NCBI GenBank assembly: GCA_025937235.1
Contig: JAICRU010000014.1
Location: 1-45,862 of the forward strand
DNA from: Acidimicrobiia bacterium
GTDB taxonomy: Bacteria; Actinomycetota; Acidimicrobiia; Spongiisociales; ZC4RG35
Direction of reading: 5' to 3'
Length of the DNA: 45,862 bases
The position numbers and the translations under genes are program-made. Of this stretch, positions 16,031 through 24,483 are shown piece by piece (within the stretch, counting starts at the first letter, position 1; every line of letters starts with the position of its first letter). Below the pieces are notes generated by a model. That model was not told where the DNA came from, did no database searches, and saw only the letters and a program-made list of their open reading frames with translations.

Positions 16031-16747
16031 TCAAACGGTAGAGCGCTGTGCCGGATTCCCGACATCGCCCCGCCGGGCCCCCTTCGGTGCCGATCCACGC
16101 TGCAATGCCCCCAGGCCTAGCTCGGCGACGATGGCGAGCAGACCGACCAAGACCGCCCCCACGATCAGCCGACCCATGTCCTGGCGGGCGAACCCATCGA
16201 CTATGTAACGACCCAGGCCACCCCACGCCACGAGCGCTCCCAGGGTGGCCGTCGCAATCACCTGGACTGTGGCGATACGCAGCCCTTCCACGATCAGAGG
16301 CGTGGACAGTGGGATCTCCACCGACGAAAGCACCTCCTTCCCGGTGAGTCCCATGCCTCGAGCCGCTTCGACCGTCCATGCTTCCACCGACTGAATACCG
16401 GTGACGGTGTTGGTGAAAAGTGGAGGGGCAGCCAGAGCGATCAGGGCGACCAGGACCGCCCACGGCTCTCCCACCCCTGCCCCCATCTGAACCAGGACTA
16501 GGAAGGAGATGGCGAGGATCCCGAACGAAGGAAGGGCCCGTCCGATGTTGACCACTGTCGAGGCAACGCCCGACCCACGACGGATGTGGCCCAGCCACAC
16601 AGCCAGAGGCAGCACCAGGATGGATGCGACAAGCACCGCGACGACCGAGATCCAGACGTGCTCCCACAGCCTGGTCGGGATCGAGTCCGGGCCCGACCAG
16701 GTGTCCGGGGCCGTCAGAAAGGCCTCTAGCTCCTCCCAGAACGTCAT
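16031..16747 (-). CDS. Quaternary-amine ABC importer permease (second)
   Basis: A 238-residue inner-membrane permease with about six hydrophobic segments. The EAA loop reads VEAARGMGLTGKEVLSSVEIPLSTPLIVEGLR, contacting the ATPase. It follows the first permease with an ATGA overlap, which decides the ATG at 16747. Its N-terminus (about residues 1-30) carries a soluble stretch before the first helix. It is paralogous to the neighbouring permease, and together they form the OpuCB/OpuCD-type membrane channel. Confidence 0.92.
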   Translation of the reverse strand: MTFWEELEAFLTAPDTWSGPDSIPTRLWEHVWISVVAVLVASILVLPLAVWLGHIRRGSGVASTVVNIGRALPSFGILAISFLVLVQMGAGVGEPWAVLVALIALAAPPLFTNTVTGIQSVEAWTVEAARGMGLTGKEVLSSVEIPLSTPLIVEGLRIATVQVIATATLGALVAWGGLGRYIVDGFARQDMGRLIVGAVLVGLLAIVAELGLGALQRGSAPKGARRGDVGNPAQRSTV

Positions 16748-17409
16748 TGCCGACCCCTCGCCCACGGGCTGAGCACCCTCTCCAACCAGACGAATCCGAC
16801 GTCGAGCAGCGTGGCCAGGACGACCGAGAGCACCACGCCCACCAGGATCTGGGTCCAGAAGAAGGTGTTGAGACCGCGCAGGATGAAGAACCCATAACCT
16901 CCGAGACCCAGGACGGCGGTGACGGTGACCAAACCGACGGTGGTGACTGTGGCGATGCGGAGCCCGGCAATGATCGCCGGCAGGGCGAGCGGGACTTCCA
17001 TCCGCCAGAAACGCGCCTGAGGGGTATAGCCCATGCCGTCGGCCGCCTCCGTCACCGAGGCGGGGACCCCATCGATTCCGGCGACGAGGTTGCGGATGAT
17101 GATGAGGAGGGTGTACGAGGTCAGAGCGATGACAGCGTTGGTGGCGTTGAGGCCCACGATTGGCACGAGGAGGGCGAAGAGGGCGAGGGAGGGGATGGTA
17201 TACAGAAGACCGGTCACCCACGTGATCGGGGCGTAAGTCCATCTCCAGCGGAGGGCGATGATGGCCAGGCCGACGGAGATGACCAAGCCGAGCAGCACGG
17301 AGACCGCGGTGAGCCCGAGATGCTCCCAGGTTCGCTCGACGATTTGATCCATGTTGCGGCCGATCCATTCCCAATCGATGAGGGGGGCGGCCTGCCCTAC
17401 CAAGGTCAT
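16744..17409 (-). CDS. Quaternary-amine ABC importer permease (first)
   Basis: A 221-residue permease with six predicted membrane segments. The coupling loop VTEAADGMGYTPQARFWRMEVPLALPAIIAGLR is the ABC-2-independent, EAA-type loop of BPD importers. The ATG overlaps the ATPase stop and its own stop overlaps the next start (ATGA each), so ATPase and permeases are translated as a coupled set with matched stoichiometry. Confidence 0.92.
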   Translation of the reverse strand: MTLVGQAAPLIDWEWIGRNMDQIVERTWEHLGLTAVSVLLGLVISVGLAIIALRWRWTYAPITWVTGLLYTIPSLALFALLVPIVGLNATNAVIALTSYTLLIIIRNLVAGIDGVPASVTEAADGMGYTPQARFWRMEVPLALPAIIAGLRIATVTTVGLVTVTAVLGLGGYGFFILRGLNTFFWTQILVGVVLSVVLATLLDVGFVWLERVLSPWARGRQ

Positions 17410-18512
17410 TCGGTGACCTCACCTGCGATGGCCTCGAGGTCGAGCATGCCGCGGTAGATCCCGTCATCGACCACCACCGCCACCCGGGCATGACTGGTGA
17501 CGACGGCGTCGAGTGCGGTCCGCAGCGAGTCTCGACTGTCGAGGGTCACGAGGAATGACCTCGGCTCCAAATCGCGCAGCTGAGAGGAGCCCACACGAGA
17601 CCCGTCCACCCAGCCGAGGAGACGATCGCCGTCGAGCAGCCCTAGCCAGTCCACCGCGTTGGCCTCCATCACCCGACGCGCCTCCTCCGGGCCGGCCGTG
17701 ACGTCGACGAACGGGCCTCGCTCCAATCCCGCGTCTATCACTGCGAGGAGAGACAGGCGCTTGAGGCCGCGTTCACCACCGAGGAACCTCTCCACGAACA
17801 TCGACGCGGGCTCGGCCAGGATCTTCTCGGGGGCGTCGTATTGGGCAAGGATCCCTCCCATCTCGAGGATTGCCATCCGGTTGCCCAGGAAAATGGCTTC
17901 GTCGACATCGTGGGTTACGAACACCACGGTCTTGCCCAGACTGTCCTGGAGCTCGTGGAATTCGGCCTGGAGACGATTTCTCACGATGGGGTCGACCGCC
18001 CCGAACGGCTCATCCATGAGCAGGACCGGGGGGTCGGCGGCCAGGGCGCGGGCCACCCCGACCCGCTGTTGTTGTCCTCCGGACAGCTCGGACGGGTACC
18101 GGCCGAGCATCTCGTGATCGAGCCCAACCGTCTCGACCAGCTCTTCGACCCGGTCGGCGATTCTGGTGTCGTCCCAACCCAGGAGGGACGGGACCGTGCC
18201 GATGTTCTGAGCGATGGTCCGGTGCGGGAACAAACCGATCTGTTGGATCACGTATCCGATCGACCGCCGCAGCTCGTGGACGGGGATGGCCATCGCATTC
18301 CTGCCATCGACGGTTATCTGGCCGGAGGTGGGCTCGATGATGCGATTGATCATCTTCAACGTGGTGGTCTTGCCGCACCCCGATGGCCCGATCAGCGTCA
18401 CACACTCACCGCGGGCGATGTCCATGGTCAGATCGGTCACCGCGGGCCGGGTGCTGCCGGAAAACACCTTTCTCAGGTTCTCCAGGCGGATCATCACGTC
18501 ATCGATCGACAC
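17406..18512 (-). CDS. Quaternary-amine ABC importer ATP-binding protein
   Basis: A 368-residue ATPase of the OpuA/ProV/OpuCA group. Walker A is GPSGCGKTT, the signature LSGGQQQR, Walker B VLLMDEPFGAVDP and the switch His lies in FVTHDVDEA. Beyond residue 240 is a divergent C-terminal region (VTAGPEEARRVMEANAVDWLG and VTLDSRDSLRTALDAVVTSHARVAVV) that looks like a pair of CBS domains. In OpuA-type systems this part senses ionic strength, so activation by osmotic stress is likely. GTG at 18512 has a GGAGGT almost touching it, an unusually short spacing; GTG at 18497 is another possible start. Confidence 0.92.
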   Translation of the reverse strand: MSIDDVMIRLENLRKVFSGSTRPAVTDLTMDIARGECVTLIGPSGCGKTTTLKMINRIIEPTSGQITVDGRNAMAIPVHELRRSIGYVIQQIGLFPHRTIAQNIGTVPSLLGWDDTRIADRVEELVETVGLDHEMLGRYPSELSGGQQQRVGVARALAADPPVLLMDEPFGAVDPIVRNRLQAEFHELQDSLGKTVVFVTHDVDEAIFLGNRMAILEMGGILAQYDAPEKILAEPASMFVERFLGGERGLKRLSLLAVIDAGLERGPFVDVTAGPEEARRVMEANAVDWLGLLDGDRLLGWVDGSRVGSSQLRDLEPRSFLVTLDSRDSLRTALDAVVTSHARVAVVVDDGIYRGMLDLEAIAGEVTE

Positions 18513-18541
18513 ACCTCCGGGCTCGGCGACACGGTACGCCG

Positions 18542-19456
18542 TCAGCTCCCCAGCCCACCGAGGAATGCGAGCACGGAATCGAGGTAGCCCTGACGGTCCA
18601 CGTCGTAGGACTCGACATGACCTGCGCCCTCCACCTGGATCAGCCTTATCAGGTCGGGGTTGGTCGCCTGCAGGTCGAGGCTGGTCTCCATGGGGACCCT
18701 GAGGTCCATGGTGCCGTGGTGGATCAGAACGGGCTGGCGAATCGTCTCATCGGCGTCTGCGATGTAATCGAGCAGCTTCCAATTGACTCCGATCCGAAGC
18801 GAGGTGATGAACTTCGCCGTGGCCGAGATGGTGGCGGGCACCGGGAGAGGAACCACTGGCAGCTCGCGCTGGCTGGCGGCGTAGTCGACAGTGCGACCGA
18901 AATCCACGTTGGGGGCGTCCAACAGCATCCCGACCACGATCTCGCGGGGCTGTCTGGAGAGAAACGACATCGAATGGGCCGCACCGGTCGAGAACCCGCT
19001 CAGCACCACGTTTGAGGCCCCGTTGGCGAGCGCATAGTCCACCGCCCCTGACACGTCCTCCCACTCGGTGGCCCCGTATTGGTAGTAGCCGGAGGGGTCG
19101 AGAGGCTGACCTTGGTCATTCCTGTACGTGATCGACAGCTGCGGGTAACCGGCCTGCTGCAGGGGAGCGAATAGCGGCTCGGCCTCGGCGGGGGTGGCGC
19201 CCAGGCCGTGGACATGCACCACCCACGTCGTGCCACTGGCCGGGAGATACCAGGCATCCATTGGCCCGAGCGGGGATTCGTACCTCACCTCCTGCAACTC
19301 GTAGCCACCCTCGACTGCAGTGATCGGTTCGGGATCCGGGATGAAGGCGTCCGCCATCAGCTCATTGGAGAAATACCAGCCCCCCGCCAGATGGAAGATG
19401 ACGACGAGCGTTATGAGCAGCCAGAGGACGGCCCGGAAGGAGAACCTGGATCTCAC
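18542..19456 (-). CDS. Membrane-anchored alpha/beta hydrolase
   Basis: A 304-residue protein with an N-terminal membrane anchor (residues 9-29) and an external alpha/beta-hydrolase domain. The nucleophile elbow is GFSTGA with Ser156; Asp251 (HHGTMDLRVP) and His280 (EGAGHVES) complete the triad, and HVHGLGA supplies the oxyanion loop. It resembles the BAAT/dienelactone-hydrolase-like esterases; the substrate is not predictable. GTG is used as start with no clear ribosome site. It lies 29 bases downstream of nothing on the same strand but close to the importer ATPase (start at 18512), so it might be the first gene of that transcript. Confidence 0.87.
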   Translation of the reverse strand: MRSRFSFRAVLWLLITLVVIFHLAGGWYFSNELMADAFIPDPEPITAVEGGYELQEVRYESPLGPMDAWYLPASGTTWVVHVHGLGATPAEAEPLFAPLQQAGYPQLSITYRNDQGQPLDPSGYYQYGATEWEDVSGAVDYALANGASNVVLSGFSTGAAHSMSFLSRQPREIVVGMLLDAPNVDFGRTVDYAASQRELPVVPLPVPATISATAKFITSLRIGVNWKLLDYIADADETIRQPVLIHHGTMDLRVPMETSLDLQATNPDLIRLIQVEGAGHVESYDVDRQGYLDSVLAFLGGLGS

Positions 19457-19477
19457 GGACGGAGATTCTGGCCGGAC

Positions 19478-20353
19478 TCAGCCGACAGGCAATGACAAGG
19501 CACCCACCAGATGCTCGTCGTGGTCGGTCACCGGGATGGGGTCCCGACCGAACGTGGGCTCGAGGGTCATCGCCTCGGCGATGGTCTCGTCGACCTTGGC
19601 CGACATCGCCTCCTCCATGAGAGAGCCCACCGCCGCAGCGCCGGCCCCGAGCAGTCTCTCCCGACGGACCAACCCGACCAACAGACCCTCGGCGGCAACC
19701 GCCAGCACCTTCTCCTCATGGACCCGAAGGGTGTCGTCGGCGAGACGTAAAGGGCTGACGAAGACCGGGTCGCCCATCCAACGGAACACCCTATCGGGCG
19801 CACTGCGAACCATGATTGCGCCGGCCGGCGCCCTGCTCCTCAGCTTGGCGCCGGGACCGAACATGGACCGCTGCAGCCAGGATCCGCCTGGAGCCCCGAA
19901 CACGACGAGTGTTCCCTCCTCCAGGCTCTCCACCAGCTCCGACATCCCGTCCACCTCGACCACACGGCCCCAGGTCTCGGGCACGGACAAGGCGATGTGA
20001 TCGAGTAGCTCCTCGGCCACGCGTGGGTCTTCGCCCGGCCTGATGGCGGAGAGCATCTCGGCTTCGACACCCAGGCTCCGCCCCAGTCGGGACGCCGTAT
20101 CCGCAGCCAGGAAAGAATGGGGGCCGCCGGCGACAGCAGACACGACGCGGGTCACCTTGCCCGGGACGAAGTCGAGGGGGACCGCCACGCTCACTAGGTC
20201 GAACGACCCCGGGAAGCGCCGAGAGACGAGCAAGTCGGCGCGATGGTCGATGCACTGCTGGATCAGGTCGCCGGTGATGCGGTCTGGCTCGCCTGCCGAG
20301 AGGAGAGTCGCCAACTCAGCGCAGCCGCTCCCCCGCGTCCACACCACCCTCAT
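19478..20353 (-). CDS. Universal-stress-like domain fused to two CBS domains
   Basis: A 291-residue protein starting at ATG 20353. Residues 1-65 are of unknown type. Residues 66-184 read as a universal stress protein domain (VTRVVSAVAGGPHS...), with a near-canonical ATP loop G153-xx-G156-9x-G166. Two CBS motifs follow, at about 193-236 (MGDPVFVSPLRLADDTLRV) and 242-288 (VGSLMEEAMSAKVDETIAEAM). USP and CBS domains both bind adenine nucleotides, so the protein may sense energy charge. Partner and target are unknown. It lies 21 bases before the hydrolase gene on the same strand. Confidence 0.75.
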   Translation of the reverse strand: MRVVWTRGSGCAELATLLSAGEPDRITGDLIQQCIDHRADLLVSRRFPGSFDLVSVAVPLDFVPGKVTRVVSAVAGGPHSFLAADTASRLGRSLGVEAEMLSAIRPGEDPRVAEELLDHIALSVPETWGRVVEVDGMSELVESLEEGTLVVFGAPGGSWLQRSMFGPGAKLRSRAPAGAIMVRSAPDRVFRWMGDPVFVSPLRLADDTLRVHEEKVLAVAAEGLLVGLVRRERLLGAGAAAVGSLMEEAMSAKVDETIAEAMTLEPTFGRDPIPVTDHDEHLVGALSLPVG

Positions 20354-20517
20354 CTCGTTCCCCGCAGCTGGGGTCACTCGCCCCTGTCCTCCGTCTTCGC
20401 TCGCAGCCCCGGGCTGAGCCCCCGGACGGCGTCCCACACCATAAGGGATACAACGAGTGCTGTCACCAATCGGTTTCCCGTGGTGCCTGGGCCGGCGCCG
20501 GGTGACAACATTGGGGC

Positions 20518-21114
20518 ATGGAGTTCAGAGATGTGATCCAAGAGCGGAGGATGGTCAGGAACTACGGGCCGGAGCCGGTCCCACCCGAAGCCCTCGACCG
20601 CATCGTCGATGCCGGGCTCAGGGCACCTTCGGCGGGCAACAGCCAAGGCCTCGCGTTCGTCATCGTGACCGATCAGGAGATACGCCGCGCTATTGCCGTC
20701 GTCGCCGACGAGGAGGAATACGTTGCCGCAGGATTCGATCCCTGGATCTCTCGGGCACCGGCCCACATCATCATCACCGTCAGCGAACAGGTCTATAGAG
20801 ACCGCTACCGCGAGCCTGACAAGCTCGGCGCCGACGGTCAGGAGGTCGAATGGCCGGTCCCGTTTTGGTGGGTCGACTCCGGGGCCGCGATGATGGCGGT
20901 GCTGTTGGCCGCGGTCGACGAGGGGCTGGCCGCAGGCTTCCTCGGCGTTCACTCGGTGCCGCGTCTGGGGGCCCTGCTCGGGATCCCACCGCACCACACC
21001 CCTATCGGCGTGGTGACAGTTGGATATCCGATGGCCGATCGTCGCTCCGGCAGCCTGGCCCGTGGGAAGAGGCCCCGGGAGACCGTGGTCCACTACGAGC
21101 GGTGGGCCGGCTGA
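20518..21114 (+). CDS. Nitroreductase-family flavoprotein
   Basis: A 198-residue FMN enzyme of the nitroreductase fold. EFRDVIQERRMVRNYGPEPV gives the phosphate-binding arginines, LRAPSAGNSQ is the conserved second FMN segment, and the Gly-rich end (GVVTVGYP) is typical. These enzymes reduce flavin, quinones or nitro compounds with NAD(P)H; the natural substrate is unknown. Its stop overlaps the start of the methyltransferase by one base (TGATG). The 164 bases upstream, between this gene and the divergent USP-CBS gene, hold no gene that I can see and must contain both promoters. Confidence 0.88.
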   Translation: MEFRDVIQERRMVRNYGPEPVPPEALDRIVDAGLRAPSAGNSQGLAFVIVTDQEIRRAIAVVADEEEYVAAGFDPWISRAPAHIIITVSEQVYRDRYREPDKLGADGQEVEWPVPFWWVDSGAAMMAVLLAAVDEGLAAGFLGVHSVPRLGALLGIPPHHTPIGVVTVGYPMADRRSGSLARGKRPRETVVHYERWAG

Positions 21115-21887
21115 TGGACATAGCTTCGGTCTCCAACCCCAGGATCAAGAGACTGGTCGCCCTCCGTGACCGCCGTGAACGCGATCGGGAGGGGGTATTC
21201 GTGGTCGAGGGGATCAGAGAGCTGGAGCGTGCCGTCTCCGCCGGGTTGCGGCCGCTGGAGATCTACTACGACCCCGGCCGGTTCCCCGGTCCACCGGTCC
21301 CGGCCGATGTGGCGCTCTCTGTCGCCCCGGACGGCATGGACCGCGCCTCCTACCGACGCCGATCGCAGGGTGTGATCGGCATCTTCGCCAGGTTCGACAT
21401 GGACCTCGACCATCTCGCTCCACCCCCGAGCCCGCTCTATCTGCTGGCCGAGTCAATCGAGAAACCGGGCAACCTGGGGGCCCTCCTCCGCACGGCCGAT
21501 GCCGTGGGCGCCGCCGGCTTGATCGTCACCGACACCGGAGCCGACCCCTTCAGTCCGAACGTCATCCGCTCATCGACCGGCGCGCTGTTCTCGATCCCGG
21601 TCGCCGTCGCCACCTTGGACCGCGCCGTCACCTGGCTCCGGGGCCACGACATCAAGATCTTCGCCGCCGACCCGGGCGCCGCCGATGTCCTCTGGAGCGT
21701 GGACCTGACCGGGCCGTGTGCGATCGTTGCCGGTTCGGAACATGCCGGCCTGTCGGACAGAGCGCGATCGGCCGCCGACTCCCTGGTGAGGATCCCGATG
21801 CACGGTGAGGGCGACTCCCTGAACGTCTCCGTCTCCATGGCGGTCCTCGCCTACGAGGCTCTGCGCCAACGCCGACCCCATTCCTGA
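21114..21887 (+). CDS. SpoU/TrmH-family RNA 2'-O-methyltransferase
   Basis: A 257-residue protein. Residues 1-95 form the substrate-binding L30e-like domain (NPRIKRLVALRDRRERDREGVFVVEG). The SPOUT domain follows with motif 1 ESIEKPGNLGALLRTADA (Asn120, Arg126), motif 2 IVAGSEHAGLS and motif 3 IPMHGEGDSLNVSVSMAV. These bind S-adenosylmethionine in a trefoil knot. Length and layout match the TsnR/RlmB-like 23S rRNA enzymes, but the exact target nucleotide is not predictable. The ATG at 21114 shares one base with the nitroreductase stop. Confidence 0.9.
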   Translation: MDIASVSNPRIKRLVALRDRRERDREGVFVVEGIRELERAVSAGLRPLEIYYDPGRFPGPPVPADVALSVAPDGMDRASYRRRSQGVIGIFARFDMDLDHLAPPPSPLYLLAESIEKPGNLGALLRTADAVGAAGLIVTDTGADPFSPNVIRSSTGALFSIPVAVATLDRAVTWLRGHDIKIFAADPGAADVLWSVDLTGPCAIVAGSEHAGLSDRARSAADSLVRIPMHGEGDSLNVSVSMAVLAYEALRQRRPHS

Positions 21888-21915
21888 GTTCGCCACGCCG
21901 TGACACAGCAGAACG

Positions 21916-21943
21916 TTGACATCGAACATATGTTCGCTTTAGC
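21916..21943 (+). promoter_or_regulatory. SOS promoter with LexA box
   Basis: A perfect palindromic LexA operator, CGAACATATGTTCG, lies at 21923-21936 and matches the Gram-positive consensus CGAAC-N4-GTTCG. It directly follows a TTGACA -35 hexamer at 21916-21921; a weak -10 (TTTAGC) is possible at 21938-21943. The operator lies in the spacer, where LexA would block RNA polymerase. It controls the exonuclease/GIY-YIG gene that starts 19 bases further on. Confidence 0.88.
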
Positions 21944-21954
21944 CTCGGAGGGGC

Positions 21955-23592
21955 GTGGCCGCCCTGCTCCAGCCCAGCTTCGACGATCTGTCGACCCCCC
22001 TCTTCGACGTCACCTTCTGCGTCCTCGACCTGGAGACAACAGGAGGCTCGCCACGTGACTCCGCCATAACCGAGATCGGGGCCGTCAAATATCGGGGCGG
22101 CCAGCTGCTGGGGACATTCCAGACCCTGGTCGACCCGGGCCTTCCCATCCCGCCCTTCATCACGATCCTGACCGGCATCACTGAGGCGATGGTGGTGAAG
22201 GCTCCCGACATCGCCACCGCCCTGCCGGCTTTCCTCGAGTTCATCGGCGATTCGGTGATCGTCGGTCACAACGTCCGCTTCGACGTCTCCTTCCTCGATG
22301 CCGCCGCCGTCGAGCACGGGTACCCCAAGCTGGGCAACGACACGGTCGACACCGCGGCACTGGGCAGACGACTCGTCCGGGATGAGGTCAGGAACTTGCG
22401 TCTGCAGAGCCTCGCCGCCCATTTCCGCAGCCCGGTGACACCCAACCATCGCGCGCTGGAGGACGCCCGTGCCACGGCTCACGTGCTGCATGGGCTCCTC
22501 GAGCGAGCGGGCAGCCTGGGCGTAACCAACCTGGACGACCTGCTCCAGCTCCCGAAGGCCCGCGGCTCGGCCCACTACTCGAAGATCGCATTGACGAACC
22601 ATCTCCCCCGGCGGCCCGGCGTCTATCTGTTCCGCGACAGGCACGGCAACCCGATCTATGTGGGAAAGGCAACCAACCTGAGGGCCAGGGTCCGCCAGTA
22701 CTTCTATGGAGACCAGCGCCGGATCATCGGGAACCTGATGCGGGAGCTGGACACGGTCGACCACATCGTGTGCCCCACCCCCTTGGAGGCCGAGGTCACG
22801 GAGCTACGACTCATCCACGCTCACCGCCCCCGCTACAACCGTCGGTCCCGGCCCCCGAAGACCTCGCACTGGGTGAAGCTGACCGACGAGGCATTCCCTC
22901 GTCTCTCTGTGGTGAGAACCCTGCGCACCGGCGCACTGGCCTATCTCGGCCCTTTCCGGTCGAAGTCGGCCGCCGATCTCGTGGTTGCCGCCCTCTGGGA
23001 GGCGACCATGATCCGGCGGTGCGCAACCAGGCCCGGATCGAGATCCGGATGCTGTGCACCTGCTCAGATAGGGGTGGCCTACTGCCCATGTGATGGGACA
23101 CTGGACATCGCCACCTACCGAAGAGTCGTCGATCACGTCGTCGAAGGGATCAACGCTCATCCCTCGATCCTGCTCGATCCATTGGCGGCCAGGATGGGGC
23201 AGCTCTCGTCGGAGCTGCGTTACGAAGAGGCGGCGTGGGCCCGCGACCGCCACGATGCGCTGGCCCGAGCCATCGAGACAGCCAGGTGCTGGGTGGCGCT
23301 CCACACGCTGGGCGTTGCCGAGCTAGAGGGTGATGATGGATCTCATGTCGTGCTCGACCACGGGCATCTCGTGTGCTCGTGGAGCGATGGGTCGCCCCCG
23401 CCTCTATGTCCGGCCAGCGACGGCGGTGAGCACCGAGCAGCGGCCGTCCCGGATTCGGTGGAGACGGCCGAGGAGGCACGTCTGATCTGGACATGGATGC
23501 AGAAGACACCGCTCCGCATCGTCGAAGCGAGCGGGACACTGTCGCTGCCGACCGAGCCGGTGGCCCGCCTCCATCGGTCCTCAGCCTGGTAG
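21955..23592 (+). CDS. DEDDh exonuclease fused to GIY-YIG (UvrC-N/Cho-like) nuclease
   Basis: A 545-residue two-nuclease fusion. Residues 18-185 are a DnaQ-type 3'-5' exonuclease: VLDLETTG (Asp25, Glu27), HNVRFD (Asp110) and HRALEDARAT (His165, Asp170). Residues 213-295 are a GIY-YIG domain: PGVYLF, NPIYVGKATNLRARV with Arg243 and Glu280. This matches the N-terminal incision half of UvrC and Cho. The rest has a Cys-rich patch around residue 365-385 and a UVR-like helix (LRYEEAAWARDRHDALARAIE) before a divergent tail. The UvrC RNase H-like and HhH domains are missing. The GTG start has GGAGGGG just upstream, behind a LexA box. A role in damage incision coupled to trimming is likely. The architecture is known in actinobacteria. 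Confidence 0.93.
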   Translation: MAALLQPSFDDLSTPLFDVTFCVLDLETTGGSPRDSAITEIGAVKYRGGQLLGTFQTLVDPGLPIPPFITILTGITEAMVVKAPDIATALPAFLEFIGDSVIVGHNVRFDVSFLDAAAVEHGYPKLGNDTVDTAALGRRLVRDEVRNLRLQSLAAHFRSPVTPNHRALEDARATAHVLHGLLERAGSLGVTNLDDLLQLPKARGSAHYSKIALTNHLPRRPGVYLFRDRHGNPIYVGKATNLRARVRQYFYGDQRRIIGNLMRELDTVDHIVCPTPLEAEVTELRLIHAHRPRYNRRSRPPKTSHWVKLTDEAFPRLSVVRTLRTGALAYLGPFRSKSAADLVVAALWEATMIRRCATRPGSRSGCCAPAQIGVAYCPCDGTLDIATYRRVVDHVVEGINAHPSILLDPLAARMGQLSSELRYEEAAWARDRHDALARAIETARCWVALHTLGVAELEGDDGSHVVLDHGHLVCSWSDGSPPPLCPASDGGEHRAAAVPDSVETAEEARLIWTWMQKTPLRIVEASGTLSLPTEPVARLHRSSAW

Positions 23593-23823
23593 AAGCTCTG
23601 CCCCGCTCCGCGTGATGATGGCATGTGCCAGGTCTTTACCCCCTGAGTGCTGGCGGCCATCGGACCCGATGTGCCACCCGTCCAACCGATCACCGAGCAC
23701 GCCACACGAGTACCCCCATATCCGCTGTTCGGCGGCCACGGAAGCGGCGGTCGATCGCGATGTCCCGAGTCATCGCACACCCAAGCCGAGAATGGCCCCG
23801 ACTTGAGTACGGCAGGGCGCCGA

Positions 23824-24483
23824 ATGAGACTTGAGCCGGTGGGCGCCAATGTGACCCTCGACGAGGCCGGGGTCTCCCTCGGTGGCTTGGTCGTCCTCAG
23901 GGGCATCTCCTTGAGCATCGGTCCGGCCGAGGTCTTGGGGATCGCCGGCCCCAACGGGTCCGGCAAGACCACCCTGCTCCGCCTGCTCGCCACGCTGGCG
24001 CGGCCTGACCAGGGGTCGGGCAGGGTCTTGGGTGCCACCCTGGGGACGGCGGAGGTCTATGCGATCCGGCATGACATCGGTCTGATCGGGCACGTCCCCG
24101 CGTTGATCCAGGAGCTGACTCTCCGGGAGAACCTCCAGCACGCGGCCCGTCTTGCCGGCGAAGACGTCTCACGGATCGACCGTGCTCTGCGGGTGGTCGG
24201 CCTGGAGGCCGCCGCGGATCGGAAGGTAGGGCAGAGCTCTCACGGCATGCTCCGACGGGCCGAGACGGCCAGGCTGCTCCTGACCCGACCCCGTCTCCTC
24301 CTCCTCGACGAGGCGTTCTCGGGTCTCGACATCAGTGCCCGCGAACTGATCGACACTCTGGTCGAACGTTCTGTGTCGGCGGGGGGGTCGGTGGTGATGG
24401 TCTCCCACGACGCCACCCAGCTCGCTTCCCGAGCCGATCGAATCATGCATATCGCCTCGGGCCGGATCGAGGCGGCTGCATGA
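23824..24483 (+). CDS. ccmA: Heme exporter ATP-binding protein
   Basis: A 219-residue ABC ATPase. Walker A is GPNGSGKTT, Walker B RLLLLDEAFSGLD, the switch His lies in VSHDAT, and the signature is the degenerate SSHGMLRRAE, as often in CcmA. It powers release of heme-loaded CcmE from CcmC. The ATG at 23824 is the first start that matches the family; upstream in-frame sequence lacks conserved character. It opens the eight-gene cytochrome c maturation operon. The 231-base region before it contains no gene I can support and probably holds the operon promoter. Confidence 0.93.
   Translation: MRLEPVGANVTLDEAGVSLGGLVVLRGISLSIGPAEVLGIAGPNGSGKTTLLRLLATLARPDQGSGRVLGATLGTAEVYAIRHDIGLIGHVPALIQELTLRENLQHAARLAGEDVSRIDRALRVVGLEAAADRKVGQSSHGMLRRAETARLLLTRPRLLLLDEAFSGLDISARELIDTLVERSVSAGGSVVMVSHDATQLASRADRIMHIASGRIEAAA

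Noticed and set aside
16031-17491. Long minus-strand frame covering both permease genes
   Set aside because: Only its last 238 codons are permease sequence; the upper part is an out-of-frame reading of the first permease.
20374-21093. Long minus-strand frame opposite the nitroreductase gene
   Set aside because: The plus strand encodes a clear nitroreductase with normal codon bias; the minus frame has no family-like motifs.
21652-22764. 370-codon minus-strand frame opposite the methyltransferase and nuclease genes
   Set aside because: It crosses two real genes and their promoter, and reads as an antisense shadow of high-GC codons.
24363-24374. GAACGTTC inside ccmA
   Set aside because: The half-sites are directly joined without the four-base spacer and lie within coding sequence, so it is not a LexA operator.
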